Assembly (NCBI GenBank): GCA_030039695.1
Contig: JASHVB010000032.1
Span: forward strand, 1 to 14,321
DNA length: 14,321 nucleotides
Reading direction: 5' to 3'
Source: Acetobacteraceae bacterium
GTDB lineage: Bacteria > Pseudomonadota > Alphaproteobacteria > Acetobacterales > Acetobacteraceae
Shown: piece after piece, positions 1 to 7,575 of the stretch
Numbering within the stretch: position 1 is the stretch's first letter
Layout: every line of letters starts with the position of its first letter
Translations under genes and position numbers: made by a program
The notes under the pieces: model-generated
The model's database searches: none
Told to the model about the DNA's origin: nothing
What the model saw: only the letters and a program-made list of their open reading frames with translations

Positions 1-1
1 T

Positions 2-856
2 GACGCGGTCGGCTCGACGGGCGCGTCGCTTACGATGCCGGCGGAAGAGGCCGCACGAGGCATTGCGGAAATCGTCGATGAAACGATGGCCAGTGCGGCG
101 CGCGTGCATGCCGTCGAGAATGGCAAGGACACCGGTGAGCGCACCCTGATCGCGTTCGGCGGCGCGGCGCCGCTACATGCCGTGCGGCTGGCACAGAAGC
201 TGGGCATCAAGCGTGTGGTGATTCCCCGCGATGCGGGCGTCGGTTCCGCACACGGCTTTCTTGCTGCGCCCGTCGCTTACGAAGTGGCGCGCACGATGCT
301 GGTGCGCCTCGATGCGCTGGCGCACGACACGCTCGATGCAATGTTCGCGGAGATGCACGCCGAGGCCGAAGCGGTCGTGCGCCTCGGTGCTCGGGACAGT
401 GCCCTCGAGGAAGTGCGCACCGCGTTCATGCGCTATCGCGGACAGGGCCATGAAGTAGCCGTGCCGTTGCCTGTGGGGGCGTTGCATGCGGCCGCATTGC
501 GCGCGGTCTTCGATGCCACTTACGCACGCTTGTTTGGCCGCACTATCCCGCGCCTGGAAGTCGAAGCCGTGAGCTGGACTTTGGCGTTGTCGCAGCCACC
601 GACAGCCGTCTCGCCCGCGGCCGCGCCACCGCCCGTGGCTTCCGGGCCGCCGCTGCGACATAGGCGCATCGTCGACACAGCGACGGGCGATTCGGTGCAG
701 GCCGCGGTATTCCAGCGCGCCTCGTTGCCGCCAGGTGCGGCGGTCCCAGGGCCGGCCGCGATCGTCGAAGACGGCACCTCCACCATTTTGCCCGCCGGCT
801 TCACCGCCCGCATCGCCGCGGATGGCGAAATCATCATTGAGGAAAACCCCGCATGA
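2..856 (+). CDS. hyuA: Hydantoinase/oxoprolinase subunit A, C-terminal part (cut by left edge)
   Basis: This is the 3' end of a HyuA-family gene. The reading frame is open from base 2, and by alignment with the complete paralog at 7576-9651 about 405 N-terminal residues, including the first ATP-binding glycine box, lie outside the window. The 284 visible residues carry the family's C-terminal hallmarks: the helix ARVHAVENGK, the glycine-rich stretch FGGAAPLH (bases 155-178), the segment VVIPRDAGVGSAHGF, the YRGQGHEVAVPLP motif and the C-terminal barrel-like tail. HyuA proteins bind ATP and work with HyuB to open cyclic amides or, in some relatives, to carboxylate ketones. The stop overlaps the hyuB start by 4 nt (ATGA), indicating translational coupling. 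An ATG at base 35 lies inside a conserved region and is not the true start. The glycine-rich motif reads GGAAP where the paralog has GGGGP. Family assignment is firm; the substrate is unknown. Confidence 0.93.
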   Translation, partial: DAVGSTGASLTMPAEEAARGIAEIVDETMASAARVHAVENGKDTGERTLIAFGGAAPLHAVRLAQKLGIKRVVIPRDAGVGSAHGFLAAPVAYEVARTMLVRLDALAHDTLDAMFAEMHAEAEAVVRLGARDSALEEVRTAFMRYRGQGHEVAVPLPVGALHAAALRAVFDATYARLFGRTIPRLEVEAVSWTLALSQPPTAVSPAAAPPPVASGPPLRHRRIVDTATGDSVQAAVFQRASLPPGAAVPGPAAIVEDGTSTILPAGFTARIAADGEIIIEENPA

Positions 857-2553
857 TCCGCCGCAACATCTCAGAAATTGAACTCCAGATCATGTGGAAC
901 CGCCTGCTCTCGGTGGTGGAGGAGCAGGCGCAGACCCTGGTGCGGACTGCGTTCAGCACATCCTCGCGTGAGGCAGGGGACATTTCCGCTGGTGTATTCG
1001 ATCTGCACGGCCGCATGCTCGCCCAGGCGGTGACCGGCACGCCCGGCCATATTAATACGATGGCGCGGTCGGTCGGGCATTTTCTCGATGCTTTTCCGGT
1101 TGCGCACATGCGCGAGGGTGACGTCTATATCACTAACGATCCGTGGAAGGGTACCGGCCACCTTTACGATCTGGTGGTCGTATCACCTACCTTCATGGAC
1201 GGGCGCATCGTTGCGCTGTTCGCCTGCACTGCCCACCTGGTCGACATGGGTGGTGTCGGCCAGACGCCAGAAGGGCGGCAAATCTACCATGAGGGACTGT
1301 TCCTGCCGATGCTGCGCCTTGTGCGCGCCGGCGAGATGAACGACGATCTCCTGTCGATCATTCGTGCCAATGTACGTGAGCCAGTGCAGGTGATCGGCGA
1401 CGTGTACGCGCTAATCGCGTGCAACGAGATTGGCAGCCGGCGACTGATCGCGATGATGCGTGAATACCGGCTGCTCGATGTCGACGTGCTCGGCGAGGAA
1501 ATCATTACCCGCAGCCGTCGTGGCATGGCGGAGGCGATCGGCAAGCTGCCACAGGGAAACTGGACCTCGTCGATGCGCATAGACGGCTATGAGGCGCCGA
1601 TCGACCTGGTGGCGACACTAACCATCAGGCACGATCGCATTGATGTGGATTACACGGGCACGTCGGGCATGTCGTCCTACGCCATTAACTGCCCGCTCTG
1701 CTATACTGAGGCTTACACGACGTTCGGTGTGAACTGTGTCGTCGCGCCACATATCCCGAATAACGCCGGCACGCTGGATGCAGTACGGGTCAGCGCGCCG
1801 GAGGGAACCATCCTCAGCGCGGTCCATCCGGCGGCGGTGTATGCGCGGTCTGTGATGGGGCACATGCTGCCGGATGTCGTGTACGGCTGCCTTGACCAGG
1901 TGCTGCCAGGACGGGTGCCGGCCGAGGGCACATCGAATTTGTGGACGCTGAATTTGATTGCCGGGCATGGGCTGACCGGCATCGGCCGGTTGGCTGGCAC
2001 GCCGTTCATGGTGAACAGCTTCCACTCCGGCGGCGCGGGGGCGCGGCCAGAGCAGGATGGGCTGTCGGCGACTCCGTTTCCATCGGGCGTGCGCAACGTG
2101 CCGGTGGAGGCGACCGAGGCAATCACGCCGCTGGTCATCTGGCGCAAGGAACTGCGGCAGGACTCGGGTGGTGCGGGAAAATACCGAGGTGGGCTCGGTC
2201 AGCTCATGGAAGTCGGCTCGCGTGAGGATGCGCCGTTCGGAATTTTCGCGCGGTTCGAGCGTGTAACGTATCCGGCGCGCGGTCGGCACGGTGGCAGGCC
2301 GGGCGGGGCAGGGCGCTTGTCGCTCGCCTCGGGCGCGGTGCTCAAGGCGAAAGGATTGGCGGTGGTGCCGCCGGCCGATCGGCTGATCGTGGAGATGCCG
2401 GGGGGCGGCGGGATGGGGCATCCCAAGGAGCGCGATCCGGCGGCGGTGCGACGGGATGTGCGGCTGGGGTATGTGTCGGTGGAAGCGGCTGCTTGCGATT
2501 ATAACCTCGCCCGCGACGCGGGAGAGGGCGCGGCGCATCAGTGCCGAGAGTGA
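853..2553 (+). CDS. hyuB: Hydantoinase/oxoprolinase subunit B
   Basis: This is a complete 566-residue HyuB-family protein, the usual length. Conserved motifs in order are IMWNRLLSVVEEQAQT (13-28), EAGDISAG (40-47), GTPGHIN (62-68), YITNDPWKGTGHL, the HLVDMGG segment, NSFHSGGAGARPEQDG, DSGGAGKYRGGLGQ and PGGGGMGHP (516-524). HyuB is the partner of HyuA in ATP-dependent hydrolysis of hydantoins, 5-oxoproline or lactams, and is homologous to acetophenone carboxylase subunits. It is cytoplasmic, with no signal peptide. The ATG overlaps the hyuA stop by 4 nt; GAGG at 839-842 lies 10 nt upstream. It is clearly paralogous to the hyuB at 5707-7437, with near-identical motif blocks over the first 120 residues. 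It is followed by a 76-nt spacer and a convergent gene. Family is certain; the reaction is inferred only at family level. Confidence 0.95.
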   Translation: MIRRNISEIELQIMWNRLLSVVEEQAQTLVRTAFSTSSREAGDISAGVFDLHGRMLAQAVTGTPGHINTMARSVGHFLDAFPVAHMREGDVYITNDPWKGTGHLYDLVVVSPTFMDGRIVALFACTAHLVDMGGVGQTPEGRQIYHEGLFLPMLRLVRAGEMNDDLLSIIRANVREPVQVIGDVYALIACNEIGSRRLIAMMREYRLLDVDVLGEEIITRSRRGMAEAIGKLPQGNWTSSMRIDGYEAPIDLVATLTIRHDRIDVDYTGTSGMSSYAINCPLCYTEAYTTFGVNCVVAPHIPNNAGTLDAVRVSAPEGTILSAVHPAAVYARSVMGHMLPDVVYGCLDQVLPGRVPAEGTSNLWTLNLIAGHGLTGIGRLAGTPFMVNSFHSGGAGARPEQDGLSATPFPSGVRNVPVEATEAITPLVIWRKELRQDSGGAGKYRGGLGQLMEVGSREDAPFGIFARFERVTYPARGRHGGRPGGAGRLSLASGAVLKAKGLAVVPPADRLIVEMPGGGGMGHPKERDPAAVRRDVRLGYVSVEAAACDYNLARDAGEGAAHQCRE

Positions 2554-2629
2554 GCGTGCTACGGTTCTGCACGCGTCACCCTCACCCTCGACGTTGCGCG
2601 TCTCGACCTCCTATGATGCCCGAACGAGG

Positions 2630-3736
2630 TCAAATGTCGACGCGTCGGTTCTCTAGCTCTGTCTCCTCCACCACCAGTCCCAGGCCGGGCCCGTCCGGCA
2701 AATGGAACATCCCGCCGACCGGCTTCGGTGGGTTCTGGAATACCGCATGCGTGCGCGATGAGGGATCATTCCACTCCGCAGGTTTCGTGGTGTGCAGTTG
2801 CGCGGCCAGTACATGCAAATTTGCGGTATGCCCGATCGTCGGCTGGGTCTGGTGCGGTACCAGCTCCACGCCGTGCGCGTGTGCCAGGGCTACGCAACGC
2901 ACAAGTCCGGTGATCCCACCCATCTTCACAATATCCGGCTGCACCATGCGCACGCCGGCTTCGATGAGATCCGCGACCGCCGCTAGTGTATAACTTTGCT
3001 CGCCTGCGGAAACGGTGATGTCGAGCGACCGTGCGACCTCGCCCATGGCGCGAACGTGGTAGTGCTGAACCGGCTCTTCAAACCACCAATAGCCGAGTTC
3101 CTCCAGCGCACGGCCGACGCGGATGGCACCGCCCGTTGTGTACCCATTGTTCGCATCGAATGCCAAAGGAAACCCATCGCCGACCAGCCGCCGCACCGCG
3201 CGCGCCTTCGCAATATCGCCCGGGATGTCCGCGTCGAGCTTCGTCCGATCGTTGTCGAAACGGATCTTCACCGCCGCAGGCTTGTCCGCCAGCCGCGCCT
3301 CCACCACGCGCAGCACGTCGTCCAAGTTCCGCTCCCCATTGCCGCCAATCGACGCGTAAAATGGCAGCGCTGTCCGCCAGGCGCCGCCGATCAGCTTGTA
3401 GACTGGCAGTCCGGTTAGCTTGCCCTTCAAATCCCATAGCGCAATATCGATCGCCGCGAGTGCTCCGGCCAGCGCGCCCTCCGGTCCCAGCTTTACCAGC
3501 GAATGCAGCAGCTTGTCCTGCAAGACCGCATGATCCAGCGGGTCCGCGCTGATCAACGCCGGCGCGACGTGGTGCTTCACGATCACCAGCGACGCGATGC
3601 CGCCCTGCATCGGCGACGCCTCGCCGATACCGACGAGTCCGTCGTCAGTGTGCACGCGTACGAAGGCGCTGTGCTGCGTGGGTTTATCATGCTCACTCCA
3701 ACGCACCTGGAAAGCGTCGATCCGCTTAATCTTCAT
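2630..3736 (-). CDS. Mandelate racemase/muconate lactonizing enzyme family protein (enolase superfamily)
   Basis: This 368-residue protein has the two-domain enolase-superfamily fold: an N-terminal capping domain (about 1-120, with the family signature around AIDIALWDLKGKLTG) and a barrel. Metal ligands appear to be D194 (DANNGY), E220 or E221 (WFEEP) and E246 (SAGEQ). D268 (QPDIVKMGG) and H295 (VPHQTQPTIG) form the His-Asp dyad of the mandelate racemase subgroup. On the other face is K157-I-R159, where mandelate racemase has Lys-x-Lys. Such enzymes abstract the proton alpha to a carboxylate to racemise or dehydrate. The N-acylamino-acid racemase subgroup uses lysines on both faces, so it is a poorer fit. 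The start at 3736 is preferred because GGAGGA (3741-3746 on the - strand) lies just upstream; a start at 3763 would add nine residues without such a site. It is the last gene of the - strand cluster, 106 nt after the deacylase. Specific substrate unknown. Confidence 0.9.
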   Translation of the reverse strand: MKIKRIDAFQVRWSEHDKPTQHSAFVRVHTDDGLVGIGEASPMQGGIASLVIVKHHVAPALISADPLDHAVLQDKLLHSLVKLGPEGALAGALAAIDIALWDLKGKLTGLPVYKLIGGAWRTALPFYASIGGNGERNLDDVLRVVEARLADKPAAVKIRFDNDRTKLDADIPGDIAKARAVRRLVGDGFPLAFDANNGYTTGGAIRVGRALEELGYWWFEEPVQHYHVRAMGEVARSLDITVSAGEQSYTLAAVADLIEAGVRMVQPDIVKMGGITGLVRCVALAHAHGVELVPHQTQPTIGHTANLHVLAAQLHTTKPAEWNDPSSRTHAVFQNPPKPVGGMFHLPDGPGLGLVVEETELENRRVDI

Positions 3737-3740
3737 GGCG

Positions 3741-3746
3741 TCCTCC
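3741..3746 (-). promoter_or_regulatory. Strong ribosome binding site that fixes the MR/MLE gene start
   Basis: The - strand reads GGAGGA followed by a 4-nt spacer and ATG at 3736. This is the strongest Shine-Dalgarno match near any start in the window and favours a 368-residue product over one starting at 3763. Confidence 0.7.
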
Positions 3747-3842
3747 GCCGGTTTGGCTCTCAATCAACACCGCCACCGGTGATATAACAAGGAGCACCAG
3801 GGCGCGACGCAGGACCGACGCCTCACCGATCGCAGATCGTGG

Positions 3843-5306
3843 TCAGACGCCGCTAGCTGCCTGACGCGACACGAGCCGGCCCGCGTGGGCATCCACCACG
3901 CCGCGGCCGCGCACGAAGGCGCTGCGGCCGTTCACCCAGGTTTCGATGATTCCGTCCGCAGGCGTGGTCGGTTCGTCGAAGGTCGCAGCGTCACGCACGG
4001 TAGCCGTATCGAACAGCACCATGTCGGCATACGCACCTGCTCTGATGACGCCGCGGTCGCGCAGGCCGAAGACATCTGCGGTGTGGCCGGTCATCTTGTG
4101 CACCGCTTCTTCCATACTAAACAGGCCGAGATCACGGGCGTAGTGGCCGAGGACGCGGGGAAACGTGCCCCAAAGGCGTGGGTGTGGGAACGCATCGTGC
4201 GGCAGGCCGTCGCTGCCGATCATCGCCAGCTTGTGTGACATGATGCGACGCACGTCGGTTTCGTCCATCTGGAACATGATGGCGCCGGCGGGCAGCAAAC
4301 GTTCGGCCGCTTCGCGCTGCGTGGTGTTCCAGTCGCGCGCAACGTCGTTCAGCATGCGGCCGGCCATTTCCGGGTGTGGCACCGACCAGCTCACGCGTAC
4401 CGGCACGTCGTCGCGCAGCCGGTCGGGGATCAGCACGGTGGACCCGGCAACGTATGGATACACGTCGAAATCGACGCGCTGCATCTCCGCCGCCGCTTCG
4501 AGTGCAGGCAGCGTTTCTCGTGACCGGCCGAAGTTTTCTGGCATCGCACATTTGTGGTGGCTGATGACCACCGGAACGTTGACGGCCCGCCCAATCTGCA
4601 GCGTTTCCTCGATCGCGGCTACAATGTCGTTGGCTTCGTTGCGCATGTGCGTCACGTACAGGCCGCCAGCGCGGCGCAACGCTTCGGCGACGGCGATCAC
4701 TTCGTCGGTTGGTGCCATGATGTTCGGCGGATAGTAGAGACCGGTGGAGAAGCCGGAGGCACCCTGCGACAGAGCCTCGGCGAGGCGGCGCTGCATGTGA
4801 GCTGCTTCCTTGTCGGTCGCGGCGCGCTGAGTGTCGCCATTCATCGCCTCGACACGCAGCGACATGTGGCCGATCAGTGCGCAGGCGTTGATCGGCGGCG
4901 GATCGCGCGACAGGCGTTCGGCGTATTCCGCGAAGCTGCCGAAGGTCCACCAGGATTCGTCGCCGAGCAGATCCAGCGGCGGCACGGGGCGGGTCCTCAT
5001 GCGGACGGGGGACAACGAAATCCCGCAGTTACCGACAACGACTGTCGTGACGCCCTGCGACATCTTGCACAGCATGCATTCCGCTCCGCACAGCACCGCA
5101 CGGTCGTCGTGCGTGTGGGCGTCGATGAAACCGGGTGCGACGGCTAGGCCGTCGGCCATGACCTCGCGGTCAGCTGTGGCCGCGCCAAGGTCGCCAACCG
5201 CGGCGATACGGTCGCCGGAAACACCGATATCCGCGGTGAAACGTGGCGCGCCCGTGCCGTCGAACACGGTGCCGTTGCGGATGATCAGGTCGACATGCTG
5301 GACCAT
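3843..5306 (-). CDS. N-acyl-D-amino-acid deacylase (D-aminoacylase), amidohydrolase superfamily
   Basis: This 487-residue protein matches the usual D-aminoacylase length. It hydrolyses N-acyl-D-amino acids to the free D-amino acid and a carboxylate. Visible motifs are the N-terminal DLIIRNGTVFDGTG strand, the metal pair in GFIDAHTHDD (H64, H66), VVVGNCGISLSP with metal-bridging C94, THMRNE (H220), ISHHKCA (H250) and MIGSDGLPH with catalytic D366. H220, H250 and D366 fall at the same numbers reported for the well-studied Alcaligenes enzyme. The C-terminus has the usual GxIRAGAYADMVLFD closing motif. The start at 5306 is chosen because GAGG (5313-5316) lies 6 nt upstream and because homology begins there. 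The frame stays open to 5828, but that stretch does not read like protein and overlaps the hyuB 3' end. It probably belongs to the same transcript as the genes on either side, though a 400-nt gap separates it from hyuB. Exact acyl and amino-acid specificity is unknown. Confidence 0.92.
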   Translation of the reverse strand: MVQHVDLIIRNGTVFDGTGAPRFTADIGVSGDRIAAVGDLGAATADREVMADGLAVAPGFIDAHTHDDRAVLCGAECMLCKMSQGVTTVVVGNCGISLSPVRMRTRPVPPLDLLGDESWWTFGSFAEYAERLSRDPPPINACALIGHMSLRVEAMNGDTQRAATDKEAAHMQRRLAEALSQGASGFSTGLYYPPNIMAPTDEVIAVAEALRRAGGLYVTHMRNEANDIVAAIEETLQIGRAVNVPVVISHHKCAMPENFGRSRETLPALEAAAEMQRVDFDVYPYVAGSTVLIPDRLRDDVPVRVSWSVPHPEMAGRMLNDVARDWNTTQREAAERLLPAGAIMFQMDETDVRRIMSHKLAMIGSDGLPHDAFPHPRLWGTFPRVLGHYARDLGLFSMEEAVHKMTGHTADVFGLRDRGVIRAGAYADMVLFDTATVRDAATFDEPTTPADGIIETWVNGRSAFVRGRGVVDAHAGRLVSRQAASGV

Positions 5307-5312
5307 CGGATG

Positions 5313-5316
5313 CCTC
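5313..5316 (-). promoter_or_regulatory. Ribosome binding site deciding the D-aminoacylase start
   Basis: On the - strand GAGG is followed by a 6-nt spacer and the ATG at 5306. The in-frame ATG at 5318 has no purine-rich site upstream, so the 487-residue product is preferred. Confidence 0.55.
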
Positions 5317-5318
5317 AT

Positions 5319-5706
5319 CAGAGGGAAATGCCGGTAGATTGCGCGATGGCACCGCGATGGTGAAGCCCGACAAGAACAGCGATCGGCAGTAACGAATCGA
5401 TCATTGCCCGGTCGATGTGATGCTTCAGCCACATGCCGTTGGCACCCGGAGAGCGGGATGACGCGATGGAATCGGCGGATCTCTTGGTGGCAGGGCTGGT
5501 CGTCCTGTTGCTCAGCACACGATCTGTGCCGTTGCCATGTGCCTGGGCGATTTGCCTGACCTTGCGGCGGTGATTCTCGGTATCGGTTGTGCCATGACAG
5601 GCGACGAAGTGGCCAATGCCGGCGTCCTCGATGATCTACTGCCCGGGGATTCCGACGCGGCGCTGCTGAGTACCCTGTGACGGATGTCGGTGCCTGAACG
5701 GCCGCA
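5319..5706. other. 388-nt stretch without a convincing gene, possible gene remnant
   Basis: This stretch lies between the hyuB stop and the D-aminoacylase start. No frame gives a recognisable protein with a proper start. On the - strand one frame is open for about 106 codons, from a TAG at 5636-5638 to a TGA at 5318-5320, and its conceptual product contains protein-like stretches such as GIGHFVACHGTTDTENH. It ends 11 nt before the deacylase ATG, the spacing expected of an upstream operon gene, but its first ATG is only at 5518. It could be a decayed reading frame or plain intergenic DNA. I see no clear terminator hairpin or promoter in it. Confidence 0.4.
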
Positions 5707-7437
5707 TTATGGGCTGCGAAGTGGCCGGGTCGCAGAAGCTTCCGCCGTGCCGAGCCGGTCGATCGTGACTTGGTAGACATCACGCGCGACAGGTTGCGAC
5801 ACAAGCCCGTCGCGCACGTCGCGCGCAATCAGCGCCGGATCGCGCGTTGCCGGATCGCCCATGCCGCCGCCGCCGGGCAGCTCGAGGATCAGGCGATCTC
5901 CATCCGGAATGATCTGCAGGCCCTTGGTGCGCAGATTGCGCCCCGACTTCAGCCGCACGACGCCGGGTGCGCCATCGCCTCCGCCGTCGCGGCCTTTTGG
6001 TGCATGAGCGACGCGATCAAACGAGGCATTCACCGAAAACTCCAGGTCGCCTTTGCCGCCGACCTCGATGATCTGGCCGGTGCCACCGCGCGTGCGCCCG
6101 GCGCCGCCGGAATCCGGCTTCAATTCCTTTCGCCAGAAGATGATCGGTGCAACGTTCTCGGTTGCTTCCACCGGCATCGTGCGCACGCCGGACGGATAGG
6201 CGGTGGCGTTCAGCCCGTCTTGCAGCGGTCGCGCGCCGGTGCCGCCGGAATTGAACGTTATGATCTCGAAATCGGGCAGCACGGAGCGGTTGCCGCGCGC
6301 CTGGCCGGACACCGACGAGCCACCCCGTAGCGGCGGATTCCACAACGCTGACGCGCCTTCCGCGGTGACGCGCTCCGGCACCGCCTGGTGCAGGCAGCCC
6401 ATCATCAAATCGGGCAGCAGGTGGCCGATGACGTGGCGCACCGACACCGCATAGGGCCGCGGCGCATTCAGGATGCAGCCCTCGGGAATCCGCATGCGGA
6501 ACGGCGCGAGGCTGGCCCAGTTGTTCGGCACTCCCGGCGCGACGACGCATTTGATGCCGAAGCAGGAATAAGCGCGGCAATAGGCCGGTGGCACATTGAT
6601 GCCGCGCGACGACAGACCGGACGTTCCAGCATAATCGACCTCGATGCTGTCATCCAGGATGGTCATCGCGGCGGCGAGGCGCACCGGTTCCTCGTAACCA
6701 TCGGACCAGATTTCCGCGCTGTAGGTACCGCGCGGAATACGCGCGATCTCGGCCAGCGTGGCGCGATGCGAGGATTCGAAGATGAACTGCGCCAACGGAT
6801 CGAGGCTGGTCATCTCGAACTCGTCCATCATCTCGACCAGGCGATGCGCGCCGGCGTCGTTGCAGGCGCACAGCGAGTAGACGTCACCTTCGAGCTCGAC
6901 GGGCAGGCGGGAGCCGGCGCGGATGAAGTCGAAGAACGTCTCGTTCGCCCTGCCCCGCTCGAAGCATTTGACAATGGGGATGTAGAGGCCCTCCTCGAAC
7001 ACCGAGCGACCTTCCGGGCCCATGCCGAGGCCGCCGATGTCGATCACGTGTGCAGTATTGGCGAACAGGCCGACAATGTGGCCGTGGTGGAAGGCGGGGG
7101 TGACGACGGTCAGGTCGTGCAGATGACCCGTGCCGAGCCAGGGATCGTTGGTGATGTAGTGGTCGCCCTCGCACATCGTCTCGACGGGAAACTTGCCCAG
7201 GAAATGGCCGACAGATTCGGCCATCGAGTTGACGTGGCCGGGCGTGCCGGTCACCGCCTGCGCCATCATGTGCCCGTGCAGATCGAAGATGCCAGCGGAG
7301 AGATCGCCGGCCTCCCGCACCGTGGTGGAGAATGCGGTGCGGATCATGGTCTGGGCTTGCTCTTCCACGACGGCGATCAGCCGGTTCCACATGATCTGGC
7401 GGTGGATCTGCGCGAGGGCGGCGGTTTCATGGGACAT
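5707..7437 (-). CDS. hyuB: Hydantoinase/oxoprolinase subunit B (second copy)
   Basis: With the start at 7437 this is a 576-residue HyuB-family protein. Motifs mirror the first copy: IMWNRLIAVVEEQAQT (15-30), EAGDLSAG (42-49), GTPGHVN (64-70), YITNDPWLGTGHLHD, TAHVIDIGG, TFNSGGTGARPLQDG, DSGGAGRTRGGTGQ and a C-terminal PGGGGMGDP. It differs from copy one by a short insertion, rich in Gly and Ser, just before the NSGG motif. It should form the cyclic-amide-opening enzyme with the HyuA encoded 138 nt upstream. The start MSHETAALAQ is chosen because it matches the family N-terminus and GGAG (7448-7451) lies 10 nt upstream. In-frame starts at 7473 and 7503 would add a Cys/Pro-rich extension with no ribosome site. 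Family certain; substrate and exact start less so. Confidence 0.94.
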   Translation of the reverse strand: MSHETAALAQIHRQIMWNRLIAVVEEQAQTMIRTAFSTTVREAGDLSAGIFDLHGHMMAQAVTGTPGHVNSMAESVGHFLGKFPVETMCEGDHYITNDPWLGTGHLHDLTVVTPAFHHGHIVGLFANTAHVIDIGGLGMGPEGRSVFEEGLYIPIVKCFERGRANETFFDFIRAGSRLPVELEGDVYSLCACNDAGAHRLVEMMDEFEMTSLDPLAQFIFESSHRATLAEIARIPRGTYSAEIWSDGYEEPVRLAAAMTILDDSIEVDYAGTSGLSSRGINVPPAYCRAYSCFGIKCVVAPGVPNNWASLAPFRMRIPEGCILNAPRPYAVSVRHVIGHLLPDLMMGCLHQAVPERVTAEGASALWNPPLRGGSSVSGQARGNRSVLPDFEIITFNSGGTGARPLQDGLNATAYPSGVRTMPVEATENVAPIIFWRKELKPDSGGAGRTRGGTGQIIEVGGKGDLEFSVNASFDRVAHAPKGRDGGGDGAPGVVRLKSGRNLRTKGLQIIPDGDRLILELPGGGGMGDPATRDPALIARDVRDGLVSQPVARDVYQVTIDRLGTAEASATRPLRSP

Positions 7438-7575
7438 TGGGCCGAAACTCCGCGGGGTCACCCGTTCCGTCATGTATGGGCAAGGAGTGCAGCAAGGAGG
7501 CAATCTCGGTGATAAGACATTCCTGACCGATGATGCGCCGACCCGGCGAGCCTCGCAATGCCAGGATCGGGACGG

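Noticed and set aside
1618..2538. Long - strand frame of 306 codons opposite the first hyuB
   Set aside because: It is a shadow of the + strand hyuB, which carries the conserved motifs; the antisense product has no recognisable domain.
2554..2629. Bidirectional terminator in the convergent spacer
   Set aside because: One is expected between convergent genes, but I find no stem longer than a few base pairs and no T-run.
3765..3785. Small hairpin CACCG/CGGTG between the deacylase and the MR/MLE gene as a terminator
   Set aside because: The stem is only about 5 bp with no T-tract, and the two genes look co-directional and probably co-transcribed.
5307..5828. N-terminal extension of the D-aminoacylase frame by 174 codons
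   Set aside because: The frame is open but the product is Arg/His/Pro-rich, unlike any protein, and overlaps the hyuB 3' end out of frame. Homology and a ribosome site both place the start at 5306.
7481..7500. Ribosome-site-like AAGGAGG and a CAAGGAG direct repeat on the + strand
   Set aside because: No start codon at suitable spacing leads into a credible + strand gene; the + strand frame here is a shadow of hyuB.
6388..7512. Long + strand frame of 374 codons opposite hyuB
   Set aside because: It is the antisense shadow of a well-supported hyuB gene in high-GC DNA. The product is rich in Arg, His and Ala and has no family motifs.
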